This document shows, piece after piece, positions 1 to 5,430 of a stretch of 5,430 nucleotides of DNA (positions are counted from its first letter, which is position 1; every line of letters starts with the position of its first letter). The translations under genes were made by a program, and so were the position numbers. This stretch comes from Actinomycetota bacterium. GTDB taxonomy: Bacteria; Actinomycetota; Thermoleophilia; Gaiellales; Gaiellaceae. The DNA is taken from assembly GCA_013696185.1 (NCBI GenBank), contig JACCZA010000279.1:1-5430 (forward strand). Reading direction: 5' to 3'. The notes below the pieces were generated by a model. The model searched no databases and was not told the origin of the DNA. It saw only the letters and a program-made list of their open reading frames with translations.

Positions 1-447
1 GGCGAGCCCCGCGTAGAGCTGGGCGACGGCCGCGGGCAGCATCCACACGAGCGCGGTGCCCGCCGCCTCGCGGGAGGCGGGCGGCAGGCTCCCGGTGAGG
101 AGGCCGCCGACCTCGTCGCTCCAGAGCGCCGAGACCGCGAGCAGCGGCACGGCGACCGGCAGGAGGGAGACCGTGTAGGCGATCGTCTCGGCGCCCAGAG
201 TCCCCTGCCCGCGAGCGCGCGTCAGCCGGGGCAGCACGACGAGGCGGAGAGCGTTCGCGGCCATCACGAGCACGATGAAGAGCCCGTAGGCGGCGAAGAA
301 GCCGTCGGTCTCCGCACCCCGGCCGAACCGCCGCGCGATCACGACGCCGACGACCGCCGCCAGGCCGGTCACCGTGGCCAGCGAGAGCGCAGTCTGGAGG
401 CCGCTCCGCGCAATCGTCGTCCGACCTGAGGCGGTAGCCTGCGTCAT
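1..447 (-). CDS. MurJ/MVF-like lipid-linked sugar flippase, N-terminal part (runs off left edge)
   Basis: Reading the minus strand from the ATG at 447-445 gives 149 codons without a stop, to the window edge, so the C-terminal part is missing. The N-terminus is short and polar, followed by hydrophobic segments at about residues 18-38, 51-71, 90-108 and 131-149. Residues 41-54 (FGRGAETDGFFAAY) match the conserved stretch after the first helix in MurJ/MVF proteins (small-residue run, then a T-D-x-F-F-x-A pattern), and VLPRL at 71-75 matches the family's 'vP' segment after helix 2. These proteins belong to the MOP superfamily and flip polyprenyl-pyrophosphate-linked sugars across the membrane. 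Full-length members have about 12-14 helices and 450-550 residues. In a sugar locus, a polysaccharide-unit flippase is likelier than housekeeping MurJ, but the fragment cannot decide. A weak Shine-Dalgarno sequence, GAGAAG (462-457), lies 9 nt before the ATG. Confidence 0.75.
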   Translation of the reverse strand, partial: MTQATASGRTTIARSGLQTALSLATVTGLAAVVGVVIARRFGRGAETDGFFAAYGLFIVLVMAANALRLVVLPRLTRARGQGTLGAETIAYTVSLLPVAVPLLAVSALWSDEVGGLLTGSLPPASREAAGTALVWMLPAAVAQLYAGLA

Positions 448-486
448 CCGTTCGGGCTTCTCGAAGCCGTCCCGAGCCTACGCCAA
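448..486. promoter_or_regulatory. Short divergent intergenic gap between flippase and dehydratase genes
   Basis: Only 39 bp separate the minus-strand ATG at 447 from the plus-strand GTG at 487. If both starts are right, the two divergent promoters must overlap each other or lie inside the opposite coding regions. I see no convincing -35/-10 pair. The only recognisable signal is the minus-strand GAGAAG at 462-457, a plausible ribosome binding site for the flippase. No good ribosome binding site precedes GTG 487, so that message could be leaderless or nearly so. The regulatory role is inferred from gene orientation alone. Confidence 0.4.
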
Positions 487-1635
487 GTGGACAACGTCGT
501 CACAGATCTCTGGACCACACCGGTGCTCGAGCGGCTGCACGACGAGTTCGGCGAGGAGTTCCGCGGGCGCACCGTGCTCGTCACCGGCGCCGACGGCTTC
601 ATGGGCTCCCACCTGACGGACGCGCTCTGCCACCTCGGCGCGAACGTGCACGCCTTCGTCCGCGCCACCTCGAGCGGCGCGCTCAACAACGTCGGCCACC
701 TGCGCCACGCCTTGACGGTGCACTGGGGCGACCTGACCGACAGGCACTCGATCGACCGCGTCGTCGGCGTGCTCGCGCGCGCCGAGGATCGCCCCTACGT
801 CTTCCACCTCGGCGCCCAGGCGCACGTCGGCGAGTCGTGGCACCGTCCCTACGAAACGATCATGGCGAACGTCGTCGGGACGCTCAACCTGCTCCAGTCG
901 ATCGTCGACCACGGCGTCGAGCTGGAGAAGTTCGACGCCGCGGGCACCTCCGAGGAGTACGGCAACGTCAACGAGCCGGTCCGGCACCAGCACGACTTCG
1001 ACCCGGAGGGCAGCCTGATCCTGCACGAGCGCTCGCCGATCAACCCGAAGTCGATCTACGCGACCGCGAAGGTGGCCGCCGACTTCCTGACGATGAACTT
1101 CCACGACGCCTACGGCGTTCCCGGGATCGTGACGCGGATGTTCAACAACTACGGCCCGCGCCAGAACCCGCGCTACGTGACCGGCACGATCATCACGCAG
1201 GCCCTCGAGCGCGAGCAGGTCGAGCTCGGCAACCTCGAGCCGATGCGGGACTTCTGCTTCTGCACCGACGGCGTCCGCGGTCACCTGATGGTCGCGGCGC
1301 GCGGCGTGCCCGGCGACCTCTACGTGTACGGCCAGGGGGAGAACATCGCCATGGCCGACTGGGCGAAGCTGATCCTCGAGCTCGGCAGGCAGGAGGGCTA
1401 CTGGGCCGAGCGGGAGCTCGTCAGCGTGGCCGAGCGGTTCCGCCCGGGCGCCAGCGACGTGCTCGCGCTGCGGGTCGGCTACGAGAAGCTCGAGCGCGAG
1501 ACCGGCTGGCGGCCGCTCGTCTCGTGGGAGGAGGGCATCCGGGAGACGATCGCCTGGTACGCCGAGCACCGGTCGCGCTGGATCGGCCGGGTCGACTGGC
1601 TGCCCGTCGCCGCGACGACCCTGCCGCCGCGATGA
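487..1635 (+). CDS. Extended-SDR NDP-sugar 4,6-dehydratase, probably GDP-mannose 4,6-dehydratase-like
   Basis: A 382-residue protein of the NAD(P)-dependent epimerase/dehydratase family. Its likely reaction is oxidation at C4 with loss of water across C5-C6, giving an NDP-4-keto-6-deoxyhexose in the cytosol. Visible motifs are the Rossmann loop TGADGFMG (33-40), HLGAQAHVGESW (107-118), the active-site TSEEYG (154-159, pattern T-S-E as in GDP-mannose dehydratases, where RmlB has T-D-E), the catalytic Tyr191 and Lys195 in YATAK, and a substrate-loop GNLEPMRDF (248-256). It lacks the arginine-rich segment after the N-N-x-x-P motif typical of classical Gmd and instead reads FNNYGPRQNPRYVTG (219-233), closer to RmlB-like dehydratases. 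The substrate is therefore inferred mainly from the next gene, a GDP-fucose synthase type. The start is GTG 487: an in-frame stop lies at 427-429 and no ATG, GTG or TTG occurs between; GTG 523 is an alternative. No clear Shine-Dalgarno sequence precedes it. It overlaps the next gene by ATGA. Confidence 0.85.
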   Translation: MDNVVTDLWTTPVLERLHDEFGEEFRGRTVLVTGADGFMGSHLTDALCHLGANVHAFVRATSSGALNNVGHLRHALTVHWGDLTDRHSIDRVVGVLARAEDRPYVFHLGAQAHVGESWHRPYETIMANVVGTLNLLQSIVDHGVELEKFDAAGTSEEYGNVNEPVRHQHDFDPEGSLILHERSPINPKSIYATAKVAADFLTMNFHDAYGVPGIVTRMFNNYGPRQNPRYVTGTIITQALEREQVELGNLEPMRDFCFCTDGVRGHLMVAARGVPGDLYVYGQGENIAMADWAKLILELGRQEGYWAERELVSVAERFRPGASDVLALRVGYEKLERETGWRPLVSWEEGIRETIAWYAEHRSRWIGRVDWLPVAATTLPPR

Positions 1636-2564
1636 GGACGCTCGTCACGGGCGGCGGCGGCTTTCTCGGCCGGCACGTGGTCCGGCGGCTCGAGGCCGAG
1701 GGGCTCGAGCCGGTCGTCCCGCGCAGGGAGGACTTCGACCTCACCGAGGCCGAGGACGTCGAGCGGCTCTTCGCCGAGGCGCGGCCGGAGCTCGTGCTCC
1801 ACCTCGCGGCCGAGGTGGGCGGCATCGGCGCCAACGAGGCCAACCCCGGCCGCTACTGGTACGCGAACCTGCTGATGGGCGCCCACGTGCTCGAGGCCTG
1901 CCGGCGCGCCGAGGTCGACAAGCTCGTGCTGCTCGGCACCGTCTGCTCGTATCCGAAGCACGCGCCGGTGCCCTTCAGGGAGGACGCCCTCTGGGACGGC
2001 TATCCGGAGGAGACGAACGCGCCCTACGGCGTCGCGAAGAAGGCGCTCCTCGTCGGCGCGGACGCCTACCGCGAGCAGTACGGGCTCGCGAGCGTCTACC
2101 TCCTGCCGGTCAACCTCTACGGCCCGGACGACAGCTTCGACCTCGAGACCTCGCACGTGATCCCGGCGCTCGTGCGCAGGATGGTGGAGGCGCGCGAGCA
2201 GGGCATGGACGAGATCGTGCTCTGGGGCGACGGCACGCCGACACGGGAGTTCCTCTACGTGGAGGACTGCGCCGAGGCCGTCGCGCTGGCCTCCCTGCGC
2301 TACAGCGGCGGCGAGCCGGTCAACCTCGGCACGGGCGCGGAGGTGTCGATCGCCGAGCTCGCCGGTCTCGTGGCGGAGGCGACGGGATTCGAGGGGCGGA
2401 TCGTCTGGGATCCCACGCGGCCGAACGGGCAGCCCCGCCGCGCGCTCGACACGTCGCGCGCCGAGCGGCTCTTCGGCTTTCGCGCGCGGACGCCGCTCCG
2501 CGAGGGGCTCGAGCGCACGGTCGCCTGGTACCGCGCGTCGCTGCCCGCGCGTGCGGTCACCTGA
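1632..2564 (+). CDS. fcl: GDP-L-fucose synthase-type epimerase/reductase
   Basis: A 310-residue short-chain dehydrogenase, the normal length for GDP-L-fucose synthase (Fcl/WcaG). This cytosolic NADPH-dependent enzyme epimerises C3 and C5 of GDP-4-keto-6-deoxy-mannose and reduces C4. Motifs are the nucleotide-binding TGGGGFLG (6-13), HLAAEVGGIGANEANP (57-72), GTVCSYPK (102-109), PYGVAKK (131-137), NLYGPDDSF (161-169), SHVIPALVRR (174-183), DGTPTREFLYVED (200-212) and RPNGQPRRALD (263-273). Compared by eye with the E. coli enzyme, with a constant offset of four, Tyr132 and Lys136 match the catalytic Tyr136/Lys140, and Cys105 and His175 match Cys109/His179. The catalytic Ser107 position is Thr103. 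ATG 1632 overlaps the dehydratase stop as ATGA with no separate ribosome binding site, which fits translational coupling. The C-terminus overlaps the next gene by 14 nt. A different NDP-4-keto-6-deoxy substrate remains possible given the unusual dehydratase upstream. Confidence 0.87.
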   Translation: MRTLVTGGGGFLGRHVVRRLEAEGLEPVVPRREDFDLTEAEDVERLFAEARPELVLHLAAEVGGIGANEANPGRYWYANLLMGAHVLEACRRAEVDKLVLLGTVCSYPKHAPVPFREDALWDGYPEETNAPYGVAKKALLVGADAYREQYGLASVYLLPVNLYGPDDSFDLETSHVIPALVRRMVEAREQGMDEIVLWGDGTPTREFLYVEDCAEAVALASLRYSGGEPVNLGTGAEVSIAELAGLVAEATGFEGRIVWDPTRPNGQPRRALDTSRAERLFGFRARTPLREGLERTVAWYRASLPARAVT

Positions 2565-4215
2565 GACCGCCTTGGCTCACCTGACCCGGCGCCTGCGGCG
2601 GGCGGGACCCGCGCCGGCGCTCGCGGGCCTCGTCGTCTTCCAGTGGCTCGCGGTCGCGCTCTTCGCCTCGCAGACGCGTCACAACGGCTGGCTCTTCTAC
2701 CACGGCGGCGACAGCACCTGGTACTACACGACCTCCTGGGTGCTCGCGCACGGCCACGTGCCGTTCACCGAGATCGGCTACCTCTGGTCGCTCGCCCTCG
2801 CGCCCGTCGCGGCGATCGCCGGCCCGAGCATCGTCGCCGGACTGCCCGGCGTCGTCTTGCTGCAGTGCGCCGTCCTGCTCCCGCTCGGGATCCTGGCGAT
2901 CTACGCGATCGCCGCCGGGCTCGGCGGCCGCGCGTTCGGGCTCTGGGCGGCGAGCGCCTGGGTGGCCCTCCCCTTCGTCGCGATCCCGCTCTTCAACGAC
3001 AGCTACCGCGAGACCTACGTCGAGCTGTTCGTGCCGCAGGCGCTCGGGCTGACCTTCCTCGGCGACCTGCCCTCGACCGTCTGCCTCCTCGGTGCGAGCG
3101 TGCTCGTCTTCCGCGCGCTCGACCTGCGCTCGCTCCCGGACGCCGCACTCGCCGGCATCCTCACGGGGATCGCGCTCGGCCTCAAGCCCTCGAACGCCAT
3201 CTTCCTCGCCGCGCCCGTCGTCGCCTTCGCGCTCGCCCGGCAGTGGCGCGCGCTCCCGGTCTTCGGTCTCGCGCTCGTGCCCGCGGTCGCCGCCCTCTCG
3301 CTGTGGAAGCTGCGGGGGCTCGGCGATCTGCCGATCCTGACTGCCCCGGTCGAGCGGCTCGCCGGGAGCGAGGTGGTGAGACCGGCCGACCGCGCGGGCG
3401 GCATCTCCTACTACTTCCGCAGCGACCGCGCCGTGCTCGGCGAGAACTTCCGCGACCTGCGCGACTTCTTCTGGAGCCTCGAGCTGCTGCAGTGGGCGGC
3501 GCTGGCCGGCGTCTTCGCCGTCGCGCGCCGCTCGCTCGCGAAGGCGGCGTTCCTCGCCGTCTGGCTCGTCATGTTCGTGATCTTCAAGGGCGCCGTGCCC
3601 GAGGCGAGCGTCGAATCGGGCAGCTTCTTCCGCCTGATGATGCCCTCCTTCCCCGCGTTCGCGTTGCTCGCCCTCTCGACACCGCTGATCGTGCCCGGGC
3701 TCGGCGGACACCTCGTGGCCGCCGCCCGGCCGCCGCTCCGGCCGCTGCGCTGGAAGCGACCCGCGGTGCTCGTGCCGGTGGCGCTCGTGACGCTCGTGCC
3801 GCTCGTCCTGTTCGGGGCGCTCCGCCCGCTGCGGAGCGCCGATGCCGCCCGCCTTGCGGACGAGCGCCTCTACCTCCCGGTCGCGTCCGACTTCGAGGTG
3901 CGTGCACGGCGGCAGGCCGGGGGGTTCCGCCTCGACTGGCGCCCCCCGCCGACGGGGGCGAGCGAGGTCTTCTACCGCGTCTACCGCGCGCGGGAGGACG
4001 GCGACGTCGTCTGCTCCCCCGTGGCGGGGGCGACCTCGGACTGCAGGCTCACCGCCGGCCTGCTCGGCACGACGCGCGCGACGAGCTTCGCTGACGACCC
4101 CCCGCCGGGGCGCTGGAGCTACCGCGTCGGCCTCGCCGCCAACTGGCGCGACGACGTGTCGCTCGGCGACACGCTCCTCCTCAGCCGCCCGGTGGTCGTC
4201 GACTCGCCCCGCTAG
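2551..4215 (+). CDS. GT-C-like polytopic glycosyltransferase with C-terminal fibronectin III-like domain
   Basis: A 554-residue integral membrane protein. After a basic N-terminus, about ten hydrophobic segments are visible, roughly at residues 24-41, 76-92, 95-122, 128-148, 173-189, 197-227, 233-252, 312-326, 332-347, 365-385 and 404-422; boundaries are uncertain. The first external loop carries HGGDSTWYYTTSWVLAHGH (51-69), with Asp54 where GT-C enzymes of the PMT/ArnT type place a catalytic acidic residue. ALGLKPSN (208-215) resembles another recurrent GT-C segment. Such enzymes use polyprenyl-phosphate sugars on the outer face of the membrane; the acceptor is unknown. Residues about 440-550 are soluble and look like a fibronectin III-type beta sandwich: GFRLDWRPPP (458-467), FYRVYR (474-479), and TSFADDPPPGRWSYRVG (511-527). 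Cys488 and Cys498 could form a disulfide. The start is uncertain: GTG 2551 lies inside fcl, while in-frame TTG 2572 lies just after the fcl stop; neither has a strong Shine-Dalgarno sequence. A non-enzymatic membrane protein cannot be excluded. Confidence 0.65.
   Translation: MRSPETALAHLTRRLRRAGPAPALAGLVVFQWLAVALFASQTRHNGWLFYHGGDSTWYYTTSWVLAHGHVPFTEIGYLWSLALAPVAAIAGPSIVAGLPGVVLLQCAVLLPLGILAIYAIAAGLGGRAFGLWAASAWVALPFVAIPLFNDSYRETYVELFVPQALGLTFLGDLPSTVCLLGASVLVFRALDLRSLPDAALAGILTGIALGLKPSNAIFLAAPVVAFALARQWRALPVFGLALVPAVAALSLWKLRGLGDLPILTAPVERLAGSEVVRPADRAGGISYYFRSDRAVLGENFRDLRDFFWSLELLQWAALAGVFAVARRSLAKAAFLAVWLVMFVIFKGAVPEASVESGSFFRLMMPSFPAFALLALSTPLIVPGLGGHLVAAARPPLRPLRWKRPAVLVPVALVTLVPLVLFGALRPLRSADAARLADERLYLPVASDFEVRARRQAGGFRLDWRPPPTGASEVFYRVYRAREDGDVVCSPVAGATSDCRLTAGLLGTTRATSFADDPPPGRWSYRVGLAANWRDDVSLGDTLLLSRPVVVDSPR
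4212..4215. other. Shared palindromic CTAG forming the stop codons of two convergent genes
   Basis: The plus-strand GT-C-like gene ends with TAG at 4213-4215. The minus-strand DUF2304 gene ends with TAG read from 4214-4212. The palindrome CTAG therefore supplies both stops and the coding regions overlap tail to tail by 4 bp. No bidirectional terminator can sit between the genes without lying in coding sequence. A 5-bp GC stem (4238-4242 with 4250-4254) occurs 23 bp downstream on the plus strand but has no T-tract. Confidence 0.85.
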
Positions 4216-4601
4216 GAGGCCCGCCCGCTTCCTTCCCGCCGCTCGTCCGGCGGCCCCCGCTCCTCGGAGACGCGCTGCTCGAGGAGCGCGAGCTTCTGGG
4301 CGAGGATCGTGTTCTGGTCAGCGAGCTTCGACACGACCGTGGAGTAGTGCAGCAGGACGACGAGGACGAAGAGCGAGGCCACGGCGAAGAGCGCGTTCGG
4401 TGGATAGGCGATGCCGACCCAGCCGGAGATCAGGTCGAGACCGTCCCGCCAGAGCGAGAGGGCGAGCAGCACGAGCGCGGTGAGCAGCCAGAGCAGGGCA
4501 TAGCGCTCGCGCAGCCGCCGGCTGCGGATCAGCTCGAAGACCACGACGAGGAGCAGCAGGGACGCGATCACGGCGACGACCGAGACCCGCAGCGGCGTCA
4601 C
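4212..4601 (-). CDS. DUF2304 family small membrane protein, glycosyltransferase partner
   Basis: A 129-residue protein with three hydrophobic segments at about 5-24, 36-52 and 68-88. Between the first two is a strongly basic turn (RSRRLRER, 26-33) followed by YALLWLL (34-40). The motif YPPNALF (66-72) precedes helix 3, and a heptad-like helix follows (SKLADQNTILAQKLALLEQR, 91-110) before a charged tail. This pattern matches DUF2304, a family of unknown biochemical function often encoded beside GT2 enzymes. By the positive-inside rule the basic turn and the C-terminal coiled-coil-like helix would be cytosolic, on the side where the neighbouring GT2 acts. An accessory or scaffold role for that enzyme is inferred. 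GTG 4601 is well supported by GAGGAG at 4615-4610 with 8-nt spacing. The start overlaps the GT2 stop as GTGA, so the two are probably translated together. Confidence 0.8.
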   Translation of the reverse strand: MTPLRVSVVAVIASLLLLVVVFELIRSRRLRERYALLWLLTALVLLALSLWRDGLDLISGWVGIAYPPNALFAVASLFVLVVLLHYSTVVSKLADQNTILAQKLALLEQRVSEERGPPDERREGSGRAS

Positions 4602-5371
4602 GGGTGGCGCTCCTCGCGCGGCACGACGCTCCGCCGGAAGAGCCCGACGAAGATCGCGAGCAGCACCTTGACCATGTAGTACACCGACCGCAGCGCGGTG
4701 ATCGAGGAGCTGCCCGTCGTGCGCTCGCGCATCGTGACGGGCACCTCGCGCAGGCGCAGCCGGTGCCGGTGCACCATCACCGTCGCCTCGACCTCGGGGT
4801 AGTCGTGCGGGTAGTCCGCGGCGAAGAGCTCGATCCCGCGCCGGTTGACCGCCTGGAAGCCCGAGGTCGTGTCGGTCACCCGCTGCCGTACGAGCAGCGA
4901 GACGACGCGGCCGAGGAGCTTCGTGCCCAGCCGGCGGGCGATCGGCACGCGGTAGCTGCCCGTGCCGGCGAAGCGCGACCCGATCACGATGTCCGCCTCG
5001 CCGGTGAGGACGGGCCCGAGCAGGGCGGGCAGCTGGCTCGGGTCGTGCTGGCCGTCGCCGTCGAGCCGGACGGCGAGCTCGAAGCCGTGCTCGAGCGCGT
5101 AGCGAAAGCCCGTCTGCACGGCGCCGCCGATGCCGACGTTGAAGGGGAGCCGGACGACCCGCGCCCCGCGTGCGGCGGCGCGCGCGGCTGTGCTGTCGGT
5201 CGAGCCGTCGTCGACCACGAGGATCTCGAGCTCGGGGTCGAAGGCGCGGATCTCCTCGATCACGCCGCCGACGCAGTCCTCCTCGTTCCGGGCCGGGACG
5301 ATCGCCAGGCAGCGGAGGCCGACCGGGCGGCGCGCGGTCTCGCGGCGGGAGGGCGCAACGAGCTCAGACAT
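4598..5371 (-). CDS. Family 2 glycosyltransferase, polyprenyl-phosphate sugar synthase-like
   Basis: A 257-residue GT-A fold glycosyltransferase of family GT2. Motifs in order are the nucleotide-binding PARNEE (26-31), VVDDGSTDST (52-61), NVGIGGAVQTGFRYA (78-92), the metal-binding DGDGQHDP (104-111), IGSRF (130-134), and the acceptor-side DTTSGFQAVNR (167-177). MRERTTGSSSI (214-224) follows. These are hallmarks of the DPM1/polyprenyl-phosphate hexose synthase-like branch, which transfers a sugar from a nucleotide donor to a lipid phosphate on the cytosolic face. It lacks the two-helix C-terminal anchor of larger members; only one hydrophobic stretch (229-245) bounded by arginines could touch the membrane. 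ATG 5371 was chosen because the catalytic domain follows at normal distance and GAGGG (5385-5381) lies 9 nt upstream; an upstream in-frame extension to 5416 would add an unlikely Ser/Gly/Arg-rich leader. It overlaps the upstream gene by 8 nt and DUF2304 by 4 nt. The sugar and lipid are not determinable from sequence. Confidence 0.88.
   Translation of the reverse strand: MSELVAPSRRETARRPVGLRCLAIVPARNEEDCVGGVIEEIRAFDPELEILVVDDGSTDSTAARAAARGARVVRLPFNVGIGGAVQTGFRYALEHGFELAVRLDGDGQHDPSQLPALLGPVLTGEADIVIGSRFAGTGSYRVPIARRLGTKLLGRVVSLLVRQRVTDTTSGFQAVNRRGIELFAADYPHDYPEVEATVMVHRHRLRLREVPVTMRERTTGSSSITALRSVYYMVKVLLAIFVGLFRRSVVPREERHP
4610..4615 (-). promoter_or_regulatory. Ribosome binding site of the DUF2304 gene
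   Basis: The minus strand reads GAGGAG here, 8 nt before the GTG start at 4601, inside the 3' end of the GT2 gene. It is the strongest Shine-Dalgarno match at any start in the window and decides the GTG start. It also suggests that the DUF2304 gene can recruit ribosomes on its own in addition to coupling through the GTGA overlap. Confidence 0.7.
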
Positions 5372-5430
5372 GCGCCGGCACCCTCGCCCCGACGAGCTCG
5401 AGCAGCCGTCGCGCACGATCCGCGTAGGTG
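5364..5430 (-). CDS. C-terminal tail of an unidentified protein (runs off right edge)
   Basis: On the minus strand, the frame entering at 5429 reads TYADRARRLLELVGARVPAHV and stops at TGA 5366-5364, just inside the GT2 gene (8-nt overlap, ATGTCTGA). The amphipathic helix-like composition (ADRARRLLELV) and G/C third positions look like the genuine end of an actinobacterial protein. The overlap style matches the other junctions in the window, so it is probably the preceding gene of the same operon. A glycosyltransferase C-terminus would fit the context, but 21 residues are too few to identify a family, and no function is claimed. Confidence 0.5.
   Translation of the reverse strand, partial: TYADRARRLLELVGARVPAHV
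5381..5385 (-). promoter_or_regulatory. Ribosome binding site of the GT2 gene
   Basis: The minus strand reads GAGGG here, within a GGGGCGAGGG run, 9 nt before ATG 5371. It sits inside the 3' end of the preceding partial gene and supports ATG 5371 over the longer in-frame start at 5416. Confidence 0.55.

Noticed and set aside
478..1569. 363-codon open frame on the minus strand opposite the dehydratase
   Set aside because: It is the antisense shadow of a well-supported SDR gene. The translation is dominated by Val/Arg/Asp/Ala/Glu with no family motif, as expected when high-GC codons are read in reverse.
837..1631. N-terminal extension of the Fcl frame upstream of ATG 1632
   Set aside because: The 265 extra codons overlap the dehydratase and give an Arg/Pro/Ala-rich, motif-free translation. 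The Rossmann motif begins six residues after ATG 1632, which is the normal start for the family.
2557..3711. 384-codon minus-strand frame opposite the GT-C-like gene
   Set aside because: It is a highly charged, low-complexity Glu/Arg/Asp/Gly translation that mirrors a hydrophobic membrane protein on the other strand, so it is a shadow.
2643..4094. 483-codon plus-strand frame overlapping the GT-C-like gene in another phase
   Set aside because: The translation is almost entirely Arg/Ala/Pro/Gly with no hydrophobic or catalytic pattern, an artefact of GC-rich sequence.
4238..4254. Possible intrinsic terminator hairpin after the GT-C-like gene
   Set aside because: The stem is only 5 bp with a 7-nt loop, no T-tract follows, and it lies inside the DUF2304 coding region. 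The evidence is not enough to call a terminator.
5372..5416. Longer start for the GT2 gene at 5416
   Set aside because: The added 15 residues are a Ser/Gly/Arg-rich stretch unlike GT2 N-termini. A ribosome binding site is correctly placed for ATG 5371, and the extension would overlap the better-looking frame ending at 5364.

Overview
The window is a gene-dense, very GC-rich segment with strong G/C preference at third codon positions and frequent GTG starts. This suggests a high-GC actinobacterial genome, possibly a deep-branching lineage such as Thermoleophilia. That placement is an impression from composition and protein style, not a phylogenetic result. The content is a cell-surface glycan (exopolysaccharide, O-antigen-like or glycoprotein-sugar) locus. 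I see no tRNA, rRNA, CRISPR array, insertion sequence or clear long repeat.

Layout: (1) 1-447, minus strand, is the N-terminal part of a MurJ/MVF-like (MOP superfamily) lipid-linked sugar flippase that runs off the left edge. (2) 448-486 is a 39-bp head-to-head gap. (3) 487-4215, plus strand, is a tightly overlapping three-gene cluster. It encodes an extended-SDR nucleotide-sugar 4,6-dehydratase, a GDP-L-fucose synthase-type epimerase/reductase, and a 554-residue polytopic GT-C-like glycosyltransferase with a soluble, fibronectin-III-like C-terminal domain. (4) 4212-5430, minus strand, is a second overlapping cluster read toward the first. In reading order it holds the last residues of an unidentified protein (5364-5430), a family 2 glycosyltransferase of the polyprenyl-phosphate sugar synthase type, and a small DUF2304 membrane protein.

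How they may work together (inference): the dehydratase and the Fcl-like enzyme make a deoxy-hexose donor, with GDP-L-fucose as the simplest reading. The GT2/DUF2304 pair would load a sugar onto a polyprenyl phosphate on the cytosolic side. The GT-C-like protein would use a lipid-linked donor on the outer face, and the flippase would export a lipid-linked glycan. The two clusters meet tail to tail and share the four bases CTAG as stop codons, so there is no intergenic space for a terminator.

I found no clearly new biological system. The points most worth a second look are the GT-C/FN3-like fusion, the GT2-DUF2304 unit beside it, the mixed sequence features of the dehydratase paired with Fcl, and the compact head-to-head and tail-to-tail junctions.
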